Positions 34,907 through 43,808 are shown, numbered from the stretch's first letter. The stretch: 64,000 nucleotides of DNA from Candidatus Edwardsbacteria bacterium (GCA_018821925.1 JAHJLF010000077.1:1-64000), one strand, 5' to 3'. Program-made: numbers and translations. The notes: a model not told the origin generated them from the letters alone.

Positions 34907-35923
34907 TTGAGCCTGTTTACCGCCCTGGCCATAAGCCTGTCCCGCCGATACGGCCGCCAAAAACCGGTGGATTTCACCGGGGTTTTGAAAAAGCCCGGCA
35001 AGATCCTGTGCTTCCCGGCCCAGGACGAAGGCGAGCTGCTGTGCGCCATCCCGGCCATAAGGGCCCTGCGCAAACATTACCGGGACAGTCTGCTCACCCT
35101 GCTGATCGACGAGGACAAGCGCGGGCTGTGGCATTTTGACAACGAGGTGGACGAGGTGATAGATTTCCGCCCCCGGTTGGTTAACGGCCTAGCTTCTAAG
35201 GAATCCCGCCGGTTGAAGAAGATCTTCCGCCAGCGTCGGTTCGACCTGCTGCTGGATCTGAACTACCGTCCCCTGGAACAATTATCGTACCTGTTCTTCC
35301 GCTCCGGGATAGAGGTACGGTACGGCCAGGAGACCGGGCGGGACTATCCCTTTAAAAATTTCATCATCAAAGCCGGTACTCTTTCGGCTGACGAGATAAC
35401 CCGCAGTTTGGACATCATCAAACCCCTGGGGGCCCAGGTGTCCGGCCATCACCCGGCCTGGCCCAAGCTGGTGGGGCTGGAGGGCAAAAGGGAGTTTCGG
35501 GAAAGGCTCAAAGAGGAGGGCCTGAAAAAAGGCCAGTCGGTGCTGGCCCTGGACGGAAGCCATTGGAAAAAAAAGAACTTTGAAAAGACCCTGACGGCCC
35601 TGGCTAAAAACCCGCACCTAAAGCTGATCGTGATAAACCCTGGTGAAAAGATGCCGGAGCAGGCCCTAATCGGGCAGACGGTGATGAACTCGCCTTCGTC
35701 GGCCGAAGCGGCCGAGGCCCTTTCCCAGGCCCGGGGTTTCATCGGCTCCAAGAACGACGTCTTTTCCATAGCCTATATGCTCAAGGTACACAGCCTGATT
35801 ACCGCCGGGCCCCAAAGCCGCGGCCTGCCCCTGGCGGGGGAATTGCTGCAGATACGCCACGGAAAACTGCCTTTCGAGATCGGCGACCAGGAGCTGAATA
35901 TTTTCCTGCAAAAAATATTTTAA
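34907..35923 (+). CDS. Glycosyltransferase family 9-like protein
   Basis: 338 residues resembling ADP-heptose:LPS heptosyltransferases: an N-terminal Rossmann half with AIPAIRALRKHYRDSLLTLL and RRFDLLLDLNYRPL, and a C-terminal half with SVLALDGSHWKKKNFEKTLT and a FIGSKNDVFSIAYML segment in place of the usual G-D-S/T-x-x-x-H-x-A loop. The missing His suggests an altered or lost transferase site. The start is TTG, one base after the lon stop; no better start is available. The gmhA gene at 61 kb shows heptose chemistry is present in this genome. Confidence 0.72.
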   Translation: MSLFTALAISLSRRYGRQKPVDFTGVLKKPGKILCFPAQDEGELLCAIPAIRALRKHYRDSLLTLLIDEDKRGLWHFDNEVDEVIDFRPRLVNGLASKESRRLKKIFRQRRFDLLLDLNYRPLEQLSYLFFRSGIEVRYGQETGRDYPFKNFIIKAGTLSADEITRSLDIIKPLGAQVSGHHPAWPKLVGLEGKREFRERLKEEGLKKGQSVLALDGSHWKKKNFEKTLTALAKNPHLKLIVINPGEKMPEQALIGQTVMNSPSSAEAAEALSQARGFIGSKNDVFSIAYMLKVHSLITAGPQSRGLPLAGELLQIRHGKLPFEIGDQELNIFLQKIF

Positions 35924-35931
35924 AATTCCTA

Positions 35932-35961
35932 TTGACAAACACTGCTCCGAAATTGTATCAT
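35932..35961 (+). promoter_or_regulatory. Promoter of the zinc-ribbon/HU group, leaderless
   Basis: TTGACA (35932-35937), 18-base spacer, TATCAT (35956-35961); the ATG at 35968 lies seven bases downstream. Confidence 0.65.
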
Positions 35962-35967
35962 AATGCT

Positions 35968-36186
35968 ATGCCAATCTTTGAGTTTGAATGCAGCAGGTGT
36001 AATCGTAAATTTGAACAGCTGATGCGCCTCTCGGAAAGCAAACCCGCCTGCCCGGATTGCGGCAGTAACAAGACAGAAAAAATATTTTCCACATTCGGCT
36101 GCAAGACCGAGAGAGGTTTCGTTTCGGCCGGAAAGTCCGGAGGATGCGGCGGCTGTACATCTCATAACTGTTCCAGTTGTAACTAA
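35968..36186 (+). CDS. FmdB-family zinc-ribbon protein
   Basis: 72 residues. MPIFEFECSRCNRKFEQLM and PACPDCGSNKTEKIF form the CxxC...CxxC zinc ribbon of the FmdB/CxxC_CXXC_SSSS family, and the tail GGCGGCTSHNCSSC adds a cysteine-rich end common in the family. The role is putative regulation; no function is firmly known. The frame extends to 35932 but that part is the promoter. HU follows after 13 bases. Confidence 0.85.
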   Translation: MPIFEFECSRCNRKFEQLMRLSESKPACPDCGSNKTEKIFSTFGCKTERGFVSAGKSGGCGGCTSHNCSSCN

Positions 36187-36199
36187 GGAGGGTTCACAA

Positions 36200-36481
36200 A
36201 TGACTAAGGCTGATCTGGTGAAGTTGGTTTGCGATAAAACCGGGGTTACCCAGCGGGATGCCAAGATCGTGGTCGATTCCTTTCTGGATGTCATCACCCT
36301 GACATTAAGCGAGGGCAAGAACATAGAGATCAGGGGATTCGGCCGATTCAAGGTCAAGGAGCGCAAGCCGCGTCTGGCCCGTAATCCCAGGCGCCCCACC
36401 GAGACGGTCCAGATACCTGCCAGGTTGGTCCCCATATTTCAGCCTTCCAACGAGTTGAAGGCTCAGGTCTCAAAGAAGTAA
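36200..36481 (+). CDS. HU/IHF-family DNA-binding protein
   Basis: 93 residues. TKADLVKLVCDKTGVTQRDA gives the helical dimerisation half and EIRGFGRFKVKERKPRLARN the beta-arm with the conserved RNP region (ARNPRRPTETVQIPA). HU proteins bend and compact DNA. AAGGAGGG lies nine bases before the ATG. It is probably co-transcribed with the zinc-ribbon gene and the following 31-residue gene. Confidence 0.95.
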   Translation: MTKADLVKLVCDKTGVTQRDAKIVVDSFLDVITLTLSEGKNIEIRGFGRFKVKERKPRLARNPRRPTETVQIPARLVPIFQPSNELKAQVSKK

Positions 36482-36524
36482 AAATAATTAAATATGATAA
36501 ATCAGAAGGAGGTTTGCATTTTAA

Positions 36525-36620
36525 ATGCCTTGCGGTAAGAAAAAAAAGAAACACAAGATAGCAACCCATAAACGCAAAAAAAGACTCAGGGCCGATCGGC
36601 ACAAGAAAAAGTTGCGTTAG
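36525..36620 (+). CDS. Small basic AURKAIP1/COX24-like protein
   Basis: 31 residues, 17 of them Lys or Arg: MPCGKKKKKHKIATHKRKKR followed by LRADRHKKKLR. This matches my recollection of the tiny bacterial AURKAIP1/COX24-domain proteins (MPSGKKRKRHK... consensus), related to a mitochondrial small-subunit ribosomal protein. AGAAGGAGG is well placed 12 bases upstream and an intrinsic terminator follows eight bases after the stop. It is short enough to be missed by most gene callers. A ribosome-associated role is inferred. Confidence 0.85.
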   Translation: MPCGKKKKKHKIATHKRKKRLRADRHKKKLR

Positions 36621-36627
36621 TGCTTGT

Positions 36628-36660
36628 GGCTATTCCCTTCGGGAATAGCCATTTTGATTT
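36628..36660 (+). terminator. Terminator of the HU/COX24-like group
   Basis: GGCTATTCCC-TTC-GGGAATAGCC followed by ATTTTGATTTT. Confidence 0.88.
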
Positions 36661-36673
36661 TAATGGCGCGATC

Positions 36674-38104
36674 ATGGAAATAGAACAAATAGATCAATAC
36701 CGCTGGCGGATACCCCGGGCCGGGGCCATGCAGGTGGACGGTCTGTTGTACGCCGACCGGGAGATGATGGAGCAGGCCCGGAGCGAGAGATCTCTGCTGC
36801 AGGTGTCAAACGTGGCCTGTCTGCCGGGCATCGTGGGATCATCACTGGCCATGCCGGATATCCATCAGGGATACGGCTTCCCCATCGGAGGGGTGGCAGC
36901 CATGACAATGGATGGCGTCATCTCGCCGGGCGGGGTGGGGTCGGACATCAACTGCGGGGTGCGGTTGGTCAGAACCAACCTGCTGTATGACGACGTCAAG
37001 GATAGGGTCAAGGATCTGGTCGATGCGATGTTTCAACTTGTCCCTTCGGGGATCGGCTCCAAGGGGGCCATAAAATTATCTCCGGCCCAGGAAAGGGCCG
37101 CGCTGGAAAAAGGGGCATCCTGGGCGGTGGAGAACGGATACGGCTGGAAGGGCGACCTGGAGTTCACCGAATCCCAGGGCTGTCTGCCGGGGGCCGACCC
37201 CGATAAACTCTCCAAACGTTCCTTTGATCGGGGACGGGAGCAATTGGGCACCCTGGGGGCCGGCAACCATTTTTTGGAGATCCAAAAAGTGGTCGAGATG
37301 TACGACCTCAAGACCGCCGGAGCCTTCGGGATAGAAAAGGACCAGATAGTGGTGATGATCCACTCCGGTTCCCGGGGGCTGGGTTTCCAGACCTGCGAGG
37401 ATCAGGTGGACATCATGCTGAGGGCCATGCCCAAATACGGCATCAATATTCCGGACCGCCAGCTGGCCTGCTGCCCCATAGAATCGCCTGAGGGCCGCGA
37501 TTACCTGGCGGCCATGGCCTGCTCGGCCAACTACGCCTGGGCCAACCGCCAGTGCCTGATGCATTTGGTGCGCCAAAGTTTCGAACGGGTATTCCGGACC
37601 AGCGCTGAAAAGCTGGGGATGTCGTTGTTATATGATGTGGCCCACAATATCGCCAAGTTTGAGACCCACCAGTATAATGGAAAAAGCATCAAGCTATGCG
37701 TTCACCGCAAGGGGGCTACCAGGGCCTTCGGCCCCGGCCACCGTGAACTGCCCGAACGCTACCGCCCCTACGGCCAGCCGGTGATCATCCCCGGGGACAT
37801 GGGCCGGGCTTCCTATCTTTTAACCGGAACCGAAAGAGCCATGCAGGAGACCTGGGGCTCCACTTGCCACGGGGCCGGAAGGCTTATGTCGCGCACCCAG
37901 GCCCTGAAAAATACTAGGGGCCGGTCCATCGCCCGGGAGTTGGGCGAGAAGGGCATAATCGTCCGCTCCCACGGCAACGATACCCTGCGCGAGGAGATGC
38001 CGGAGGCCTATAAGGATGTCAACCAGGTGGTGTCGGTGGTGCACAATGCCGGCATCTCGAATATGGTGGCCAAGATGAAACCGCTGGGAGTGGTAAAGGG
38101 ATAA
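36674..38104 (+). CDS. rtcB: RNA-splicing ligase RtcB
   Basis: 476 residues, normal length. RtcB joins 2',3'-cyclic-phosphate and 5'-OH RNA ends with GTP and Mn. Signature segments are MPDIHQGYGFPIGGVAAMT, GGVGSDINCGVRLVRT, GTLGAGNHFLEIQKV, MIHSGSRGLGFQ and, near the C-terminus, GSTCHGAGRLMSRTQA, which contains the guanylylated His. ATG 36674 is used; the frame upstream to 36620 is the terminator of the previous group. No archease gene is adjacent. It acts in RNA repair or tRNA maturation. Confidence 0.96.
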   Translation: MEIEQIDQYRWRIPRAGAMQVDGLLYADREMMEQARSERSLLQVSNVACLPGIVGSSLAMPDIHQGYGFPIGGVAAMTMDGVISPGGVGSDINCGVRLVRTNLLYDDVKDRVKDLVDAMFQLVPSGIGSKGAIKLSPAQERAALEKGASWAVENGYGWKGDLEFTESQGCLPGADPDKLSKRSFDRGREQLGTLGAGNHFLEIQKVVEMYDLKTAGAFGIEKDQIVVMIHSGSRGLGFQTCEDQVDIMLRAMPKYGINIPDRQLACCPIESPEGRDYLAAMACSANYAWANRQCLMHLVRQSFERVFRTSAEKLGMSLLYDVAHNIAKFETHQYNGKSIKLCVHRKGATRAFGPGHRELPERYRPYGQPVIIPGDMGRASYLLTGTERAMQETWGSTCHGAGRLMSRTQALKNTRGRSIARELGEKGIIVRSHGNDTLREEMPEAYKDVNQVVSVVHNAGISNMVAKMKPLGVVKG

Positions 38105-38219
38105 AAATATTTTTTTGTTGCTTGACTTTTATTATTTTATGCTATAAACTTAACCAAGTTGTAATTATAAACCGAAATATATCAACACAATCACACAAAA
38201 ACTTAAAAGGAGTAATGTT

Positions 38220-38726
38220 ATGAAGAAGTTGGTTTTGGTTCTGGTGGCCCTGGTTGCCATAACTGCAATTGCTTCGGCCGATGGCTACAAAAAAGGTGAC
38301 AAATATATCGGCCCGTTGGTGGGCATGGGGTGGCATGATTTGATGCTCGGCGGCCAGTTCGAGTACGGGTTCCATGAGAATATCAGCGGCGGTGCCATCC
38401 TTGGATGGTCCTCGCAGTCTGAGGATTATTACTGGGCCGAATATACATACACCTACATAGCGATCGGGGCGCAGGGCAACTATCACTTCAAGCCAGGCGA
38501 GAAGTTCGATCCGTTCGTTGGCGCAGTACTTGGATATGATATTGTTTCTTGGGATGTGAAGTATAATCCTGGTTATACCTCTTGGTACGGCTATGATGCA
38601 ACCGCCAATTCCATGTTCTTCGGCGGAGCTCTGGGTTGCAACTATGATTTCAGCCCGACGATGGTAGGCACCGCCCGGGTCGGGTATCCGTACTATTTGG
38701 CGGCAGGCGTTTCCTTCAAGTTTTAG
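38220..38726 (+). CDS. Small outer-membrane beta-barrel protein
   Basis: 168 residues. A signal peptide (MKKLVLVLVALVAITAIASA) is followed by alternating amphipathic strands (GGQFEYGFHENISGGAILGW, YIAIGAQGNYHFK, GTARVGYPYYLAAGVSFKF). The last residue is Phe, as expected for BAM substrates. It resembles OmpW/opacity-type eight-strand barrels. AAGGAG lies before the ATG. It is a single gene with its own terminator; a TTGACT at 38122 with TATAAA downstream may be the promoter, with a short 15-base spacer. Confidence 0.82.
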   Translation: MKKLVLVLVALVAITAIASADGYKKGDKYIGPLVGMGWHDLMLGGQFEYGFHENISGGAILGWSSQSEDYYWAEYTYTYIAIGAQGNYHFKPGEKFDPFVGAVLGYDIVSWDVKYNPGYTSWYGYDATANSMFFGGALGCNYDFSPTMVGTARVGYPYYLAAGVSFKF

Positions 38727-38737
38727 TAAATACAATC

Positions 38738-38767
38738 AAAAGCCCCGCTTAAGCGGGGCTTTTTTGT
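38738..38767 (+). terminator. Terminator after the beta-barrel gene
   Basis: AAAAGCCCCGCTT / AAGCGGGGCTTTTTT perfect hairpin with T run. Confidence 0.92.
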
Positions 38768-38815
38768 TTTAAACCATATCTTATAAGCATAAGTCTAATC
38801 TATTGAATATCAACC

Positions 38816-39352
38816 ATGCCTGAATCCTTAATGAATGCCATACAAGAAGTTAAAGCCGGGAATACCAGCTCTTTCAATGAGATCATTCGGGCTCATCAGC
38901 AGGGCATCTATCGGCTATGCTACCGCCTTACCGGCAACATTGAGGATGCCAAGGACCTCACTCAGGAGGTGTTCATTAAGGCCTTAAAAGGCATTGGATC
39001 GTTCAGAGGAGAGAGCGACATCAGGACCTGGCTCTACCGGATAGCCATCAACACCGGATCAACCTGGCGAAAAAAGAATCTTAACCAACCCCTTTCTTTT
39101 GAAGTTACCGGAGAGGTGGCCGACAACAAGACCCGTGACGTTCTTTTACAGAGAAAGATTTCTGAGGCGGTGGATTCACTGCCTTACAAACAAAGATCGG
39201 TGTTCGTGATGCATCATTACGAGGGATACAAACACGACGAGATCGCCCGGATCACCGCCCGGTCAGTAGGCAGCGTCAAGGCCAATTATTTCCAGGCAGT
39301 CCAGAAGCTGAAGGGGAAACTTAAGGATTTCGCGGAGTACGGAAATGAATGA
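38816..39352 (+). CDS. ECF-type RNA polymerase sigma factor
   Basis: 178 residues. Region 2 spans about 25-90 (RAHQQGIYRLCYRLTGNIED, AKDLTQEVFIKALKGI, GSFRGESDIRTWLYRIAINT) and region 4 about 120-170 (DSLPYKQRSVFVMHHYEGYK, DEIARITARSVGSVKANYFQ). This is the RpoE/CarQ-type extracytoplasmic function sigma family. The genes downstream encode a probable anti-sigma factor and two Spy-like periplasmic proteins, suggesting an envelope-stress circuit. Confidence 0.93.
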   Translation: MPESLMNAIQEVKAGNTSSFNEIIRAHQQGIYRLCYRLTGNIEDAKDLTQEVFIKALKGIGSFRGESDIRTWLYRIAINTGSTWRKKNLNQPLSFEVTGEVADNKTRDVLLQRKISEAVDSLPYKQRSVFVMHHYEGYKHDEIARITARSVGSVKANYFQAVQKLKGKLKDFAEYGNE

Positions 39353-39502
39353 CCAACCGAGATCATCTCACAAAGGCACTAAGACACCCCCGCTTTACGG
39401 GGTTCACGCATTTTATTTGTAGCAGTAGTTCTCAAGGCTTGGTGACGGAAAATGAGATCGGGGCGATCATAGGTGATTTGCGATTTGGTAAGTAAGAGAA
39501 AT

Positions 39503-39598
39503 GGATTGCTTCCTTTGTTAGGCATAAGGTCATTTCGCAATGACGAAGTGGGTGCGTCATCGCGAGGAAAACATAATATATGGCATGCGAAGCGATCC
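39503..39598. repeat. Dispersed palindromic repeat E
   Basis: GGATTGCTTCC ... CGCAATGACG, then GTCATCGCGAGG ... GCGAAGCGATCC: two halves in inverted orientation. It lies in the 293-base gap between the sigma-factor gene and its putative partner. Upstream at 39368 is a CAAAGGCACTAAGACACC remnant of repeat B. No gene is seen in the gap. Confidence 0.75.
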
Positions 39599-39645
39599 AA
39601 AAAACGAAGGCAAACAGTGTATCAGTGGCTTAGTGAGAGGAAAAA

Positions 39646-40137
39646 ATGAATAAAAACAAAAAAATAACGTCTGATCTGGAATTGTTCGCAATTCTAGACA
39701 AATGGCAGGTGGAGATGCCCGACCAGCAGTTCTTTGCCAACCTGCCGGCCGTGGTCCAGCAGGCCGCCCTGAAACCATCCAGGCCTTGGTGGAGCGCTGT
39801 CTTGGCCCCCCTGCCGGTAACGTCTTTTATTATGGTTGCCGCCCTGGCATTCGGGATAGCGACCATTCAGTCCCGGATATCGTCCGACAACAGGATCTCC
39901 CTGACTGCGGCCCACTGGGCCTCCGAGAAATACGGCTGGTCAAACATCGATGAAGCCCTGGAAGCAGTAGCCCAAGATATTCCTGTCTCCCAGAATAATT
40001 CGCATGAGAAATATCTTTCCACCCTGCAGAAGGGAACCTATCTCTACGGGACGGACAATGCCGCCCAGATGCTGGATGAACTGTCCGAAACCGAAATGGA
40101 GTATATCCTTTCGGAACTGCAGAATACAAGGAGCTGA
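39646..40137 (+). CDS. Probable anti-sigma factor, single-pass membrane protein
   Basis: 163 residues. The N-terminal 45 residues are soluble (ITSDLELFAILDKWQVEMPD), a transmembrane helix spans about 55-72 (PVTSFIMVAALAFGIATI), and the remaining 90 residues would be periplasmic. Position after an ECF sigma gene and topology fit a membrane anti-sigma factor, but no zinc-binding HxxxCxxC motif is present, so this is inferred from context. Its stop is one base before the next start. Confidence 0.6.
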   Translation: MNKNKKITSDLELFAILDKWQVEMPDQQFFANLPAVVQQAALKPSRPWWSAVLAPLPVTSFIMVAALAFGIATIQSRISSDNRISLTAAHWASEKYGWSNIDEALEAVAQDIPVSQNNSHEKYLSTLQKGTYLYGTDNAAQMLDELSETEMEYILSELQNTRS

Positions 40138-40138
40138 A

Positions 40139-40666
40139 ATGAAAAAAATAATGTTGATACTGGCCCTGTCGCTTATATCGCTTCCGGTGTTGGCCCAAAA
40201 CCGGATGACGGTCATGATGCAGGAGTATGACAGCCTGTGCCCCCCGGAATGCCCGCCGCCGCCCGAGCACCGGGAACGCAGGATGCTGGAGGCGGTGAGG
40301 GTGACCCGGATGACCGAAATGCTTGAGCTTTCCAACCAGCAGATATCCAGGTTCTTTCCCAAGCTCAAACAGATGGAGGAGAGTCAGCGGGAGGTGCGCA
40401 AAAAACATCGGGCGCTGGTGGTCCAGCTTGAAGAGCTGATGATCAGAAAAGCCAAGGACCAGGAGCTGAAAGCCAAGCTGGATTCCCTTGACAAGCTGCA
40501 GAAGGAAACCTTAAAGAACATGGAGAAGATCCACCAGGAGCTGGATGCCATGCTTACCATCCAGCAGCGGGCCATGTGGAGGATCTTCGACCAAAACTTT
40601 GACGAGGAGATCCGCAAGATGGTGATCCAGGTCAAAGAAAAAAGATATCGCAAGGTGAGGTGGTAA
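40139..40666 (+). CDS. Periplasmic Spy/CpxP-like helical protein 1
   Basis: 175 residues. A signal peptide (MKKIMLILALSLISLPVLA) is followed by a long amphipathic helical region (TRMTEMLELSNQQISRFFPK, LKAKLDSLDKLQKETLKNME). LELSNQQ resembles the LTxxQ motif of Spy/CpxP-type chaperones and metal-resistance sensors. A CPPECPPPPEH segment near residue 37 could bind metal. It is cotranscribed with the anti-sigma-like gene and probably acts as envelope-stress sensor or chaperone. Confidence 0.7.
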   Translation: MKKIMLILALSLISLPVLAQNRMTVMMQEYDSLCPPECPPPPEHRERRMLEAVRVTRMTEMLELSNQQISRFFPKLKQMEESQREVRKKHRALVVQLEELMIRKAKDQELKAKLDSLDKLQKETLKNMEKIHQELDAMLTIQQRAMWRIFDQNFDEEIRKMVIQVKEKRYRKVRW

Positions 40667-40784
40667 CAAATGTTTTCATCAAGGTGCTGCGCCAGGAATA
40701 AAGAATTAAACCTTTGGACGGCCGGTGCAGTCCAATCAACAAACAACAGCAGATAACAATAACCATTAAACCTAAGGAGAACAA

Positions 40785-41294
40785 ATGAAAAAAGCAATTC
40801 TATTGATGGTGCCGGCCCTGATGTTGGCGGCCAGCGCCATGGCCCAATGCCCCAGCGGGGGGGAGAAGAAAATCCGGATCGAGAAGCGCATCGAAAAGGG
40901 CGATCCCGGAATGATGCACCAGGGGCGCGGCCAGTGGTGGGAAAATCCGGAATTAGCCAAGGAGATCGGTTTGACCGAGACTCAGGTCAAAAAGATCGAC
41001 GGCATGGCCACCACCCACCGCAAAGAAACGATCAGGACCGAGGCCGACCTAAAGATCGCCAAGATGGAACTGCAGGACCTGATGGATGACCTGGGGAACG
41101 ACGGCGCCATCAGGAAGAAGGCGTCGGAGGTCTCCAAACTTCAGGAGAAGATCTATAACTCCCGGATCGAGCACCGCCTGGCCATGAACAAAGTGCTGAC
41201 CGCCGAACAGCAGAAAAAGATGAAATCCATGAAGCATATGAAAATGAAAAAAACCATGATCAAAGATGATTGCGGCGGCTGCGGCAACAAATAA
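40785..41294 (+). CDS. Periplasmic Spy/CpxP-like helical protein 2
   Basis: 169 residues with a signal peptide (MKKAILLMVPALMLAASAMA). Two LTxxQ-like motifs, GLTETQVKKIDGM and VLTAEQQKKMKSM, place it with Spy/CpxP/ZraP-type proteins. The C-terminus is Met-, Lys- and Cys-rich (MKSMKHMKMKKTM, CGGCG), suggesting soft-metal binding. AAGGAG lies upstream of the ATG. It ends the sigma-factor cluster with a strong terminator. Confidence 0.78.
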   Translation: MKKAILLMVPALMLAASAMAQCPSGGEKKIRIEKRIEKGDPGMMHQGRGQWWENPELAKEIGLTETQVKKIDGMATTHRKETIRTEADLKIAKMELQDLMDDLGNDGAIRKKASEVSKLQEKIYNSRIEHRLAMNKVLTAEQQKKMKSMKHMKMKKTMIKDDCGGCGNK

Positions 41295-41310
41295 AATTCA
41301 CCCGGCTTAT

Positions 41311-41344
41311 AAATGGGATGCCTTTAGGGCATCCCATTTTTTTA
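41311..41344 (+). terminator. Terminator of the ECF/Spy cluster
   Basis: AAATGGGATGCC-TTTA-GGGCATCCCATTT with a long T run; it abuts the next promoter. Confidence 0.92.
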
Positions 41345-41373
41345 TTGACAGTCGCAATGGGTTATGATATTCT
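41345..41373 (+). promoter_or_regulatory. Promoter of the sigma-54 activator gene
   Basis: TTGACA (41345-41350), 17-base spacer, TATTCT (41368-41373). It excludes the in-frame ATG at 41364, which is upstream of transcription start, and favours ATG 41382 as a leaderless start. Confidence 0.7.
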
Positions 41374-41381
41374 GTTATGCT

Positions 41382-43637
41382 ATGAAGCGCAAATGGTTAA
41401 AATACGAACGGGAGACCCGGTTGGTCGGGTTTCTGCTAGTGATGATTTTGTCGGTAGTGAACCTGGTTTCTATTTTAATGTTCAACTATTCGGTCAGGCA
41501 ATACCGCTGGCAGATGGAGGGGCATTTGGCAGCCACTGCCCGGCTGGCAGCGGAAAGCTATCGGGGAAACCCGGGTCTTTCCGTGGACAGCATTGAGGCC
41601 AAGTGGTCGGCCCTGGCCAGCATCTCCGGCATCAGCGCCATCGGGCTGGCCGACAACAACGGCCAGTGGAAGGCGGCCAGCAACCGGTATCTATTGGAAG
41701 CCTATCTTTTTCCGGACGTGACTGATATTGAACAGGCAACCAGCTGGGGGAAATTAGCTCCTGGCAGAATGGTCTACAACCCAAATCGGGAGGGCTATGG
41801 ATTTGTCAACTATTCCCTCAGGGAGGGCCTGAAAGGGAATATTCTGGTTATGCTGGCCCCGGCCGGCTTGCTGCCTTCGCTGGAATCCGGCGCCAGGTTG
41901 CAAAATATCTGGTCGGCCATAATCTTTCTGGCCGTATTGATCGGACTGTTTCTGTATCTGCGGCTGATATTCAATCCCTTCCGAAGCATGGCCGGGCTGG
42001 CCCGTGATGCTGCAGGGGAGGGGAAACTCCCGGGTTCCGATGTCGAGCTGGTGATGGATACATATCAAGGTATGATCACCGAACTGAGGCAGAAGGGGCG
42101 TGATCTGAATGATTTGTATGCCAAGGAGCGGGTGAGGGCTGATGATCTGGAACAGTTCAGCCGACAGATATTGGATAGCGTGGACAAAGGGATGATCAGC
42201 ATTGACAATGCCGGGAAAATGCTGGCCTGCAACCCGGCGGCCAGGGACATCTTCGGCATCGCCGTCATTGAATCCTGCGCCGATATATTCAGCCGGGAGG
42301 AACTGGAGGCCATCGGCCGGGGCGCTAAACTTATGACCAAGGAACTGGAAAGCCCGGCCGGCCGGGCCAGGACCATCCAGGTGGAGATTAGCGACTTGAA
42401 AAATTCTGGCGGACAAAAGATGGGAAAAAACCTGGTGATATCGGACATCACCGATATCAAGAGGATGGAGGAACTGGAGGAGCTGTCCGAGAAATCGGCC
42501 CTGTTGGAAAGCGCCTCCCGGAACCTGCTGGCAAAGGTACAGCCGGGCCTGCAGGAGATAAAACAATCCCTGGAAAATTACTCCGGCGAAGCTGCCGGCC
42601 TGCAGTTAGAGAAACTGGAGAGATTGATCGCCGAGTACGGTCAGTATTTCAGTTATCGGGACCAAATAAGCGATCAGCCCAGATCGCCGGATATCGTCTT
42701 TGCCTCCGCGGCCATGCGGGAAGTTTTGAACCTGGCGGCCAGGGTGGCCCCGGCCGACAGCACGGTAATGATAACCGGGGATAGCGGCACCGGCAAGGAA
42801 TTGATCGCCCGGGAGATCCACCGCCTGAGCCCCCGATCGGGAAAACCCTTTATCACCATAAACTGTGCGGCCCTGCCGGAAAATCTTCTGGAGTCAGAAC
42901 TGTTCGGGTATGTCAAGGGCGCCTTTACCGGAGCCGGCCGCGATAAGCCCGGCCTGCTGAGGGCGGCCGAGGGCGGCAGTTTTTTCCTGGATGAGATCGG
43001 GGAGCTTCCCCTGGGCCTGCAACCCAAGATCCTTAGGGCCATCCAGGAGAAGGAGGTCACGCCGGTGGGCGGCACCAAGAGCATAAAGATCGACATCCGG
43101 CTGATAGCCGCCAGCAACCAGGATCTGGGAAAGATGGCGGCCGAGGGAAAATTCCGGCAGGATCTTTTCTACCGGCTGAATGTTTTTCCCATCTGCTTGA
43201 GTCCGCTTAACCAAAGGCCCGAGGATATCGAGCCGCTGGCCTATCATTTTATAGAAAAGCATAGTCTCAAAAATAAAAAGAAGATCGAATCCATCGATGC
43301 CGGAGCGCTGGCAGCCTTAAAGAAATACAACTGGCCGGGCAACGTCAGGGAACTGGAGAATGCCATAGAGAGAGCCATGCTGTTCGCCCGGGGCCGAAAG
43401 ATAAATCTGGAGGACCTGAATATCGTACTGCCGCCCGATGATGAAATTGAAGTGAATGTTGGCGACGAGGGATTACTGTCCGTTTCGGCCAAAGCGGCGG
43501 CCAAGGCCGAAGCCGAATTGATCGAGAAGGTGCTGGCCCAGACCGGCGGCAATAAAAGCCAGGCCGCCCGCCGGTTGCAGATAAGCTACCGGGTGATGCT
43601 TAAAAAGATCAAGGATTACGGCCTGAATAAAGCTTAA
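41382..43637 (+). CDS. Membrane-bound sigma-54-dependent transcriptional activator with PAS domain
   Basis: 751 residues. Transmembrane helices at about 14-35 and 176-196 enclose a periplasmic sensor domain. A PAS-like domain spans about 260-375 ([20 protein letters not shown]), then the AAA+ sigma-54 interaction domain from about 440: Walker [16 protein letters not shown], the GAFTGA loop in [16 protein letters not shown], Walker [17 protein letters not shown] Fis-type HTH ends the protein ([20 protein letters not shown]). Sensor and activator are fused in one polypeptide, unlike two-component PilS/PilR. A good -24/-12 promoter and four minor-pilin genes follow, the likely target. Confidence 0.92.
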   Translation: MKRKWLKYERETRLVGFLLVMILSVVNLVSILMFNYSVRQYRWQMEGHLAATARLAAESYRGNPGLSVDSIEAKWSALASISGISAIGLADNNGQWKAASNRYLLEAYLFPDVTDIEQATSWGKLAPGRMVYNPNREGYGFVNYSLREGLKGNILVMLAPAGLLPSLESGARLQNIWSAIIFLAVLIGLFLYLRLIFNPFRSMAGLARDAAGEGKLPGSDVELVMDTYQGMITELRQKGRDLNDLYAKERVRADDLEQFSRQILDSVDKGMISIDNAGKMLACNPAARDIFGIAVIESCADIFSREELEAIGRGAKLMTKELESPAGRARTIQVEISDLKNSGGQKMGKNLVISDITDIKRMEELEELSEKSALLESASRNLLAKVQPGLQEIKQSLENYSGEAAGLQLEKLERLIAEYGQYFSYRDQISDQPRSPDIVFASAAMREVLNLAARVAPADSTVMITGDSGTGKELIAREIHRLSPRSGKPFITINCAALPENLLESELFGYVKGAFTGAGRDKPGLLRAAEGGSFFLDEIGELPLGLQPKILRAIQEKEVTPVGGTKSIKIDIRLIAASNQDLGKMAAEGKFRQDLFYRLNVFPICLSPLNQRPEDIEPLAYHFIEKHSLKNKKKIESIDAGALAALKKYNWPGNVRELENAIERAMLFARGRKINLEDLNIVLPPDDEIEVNVGDEGLLSVSAKAAAKAEAELIEKVLAQTGGNKSQAARRLQISYRVMLKKIKDYGLNKA

Positions 43638-43656
43638 GATTATTACCGGGAGGTCC

Positions 43657-43682
43657 ATATTGTTACCTTCGGGTAACAATAT
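43657..43682. promoter_or_regulatory. Palindrome with UUCG loop upstream of the pilin promoter
   Basis: ATATTGTTACC-TTCG-GGTAACAATAT, 11-bp perfect arms, 19 bases after the activator stop and about 85 bases upstream of the -24 element. It could be an enhancer site for the activator or an RNA hairpin ending its mRNA; no T run follows. Confidence 0.55.
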
Positions 43683-43766
43683 TTAGGGTTTATGTCAAGC
43701 TGACTGAAACACAGGATGGTCTGCAGTATCTTGTTATCCAAGATGTTAAATGGCTGGCAAAGAGAA

Positions 43767-43781
43767 TGGCATTAATATTGC
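43767..43781 (+). promoter_or_regulatory. Sigma-54 (-24/-12) promoter of the minor-pilin operon
   Basis: TGGCATTAATATTGC: GG (43768-43769), exactly ten bases, GC (43780-43781), with TTGC at -12. Transcription would start near 43793, just before the GGAGG and ATG at 43809. The gene before it encodes a sigma-54 activator. Confidence 0.82.
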
Positions 43782-43808
43782 TTATAAATAAATGGTGGAG
43801 GTAGGAAA

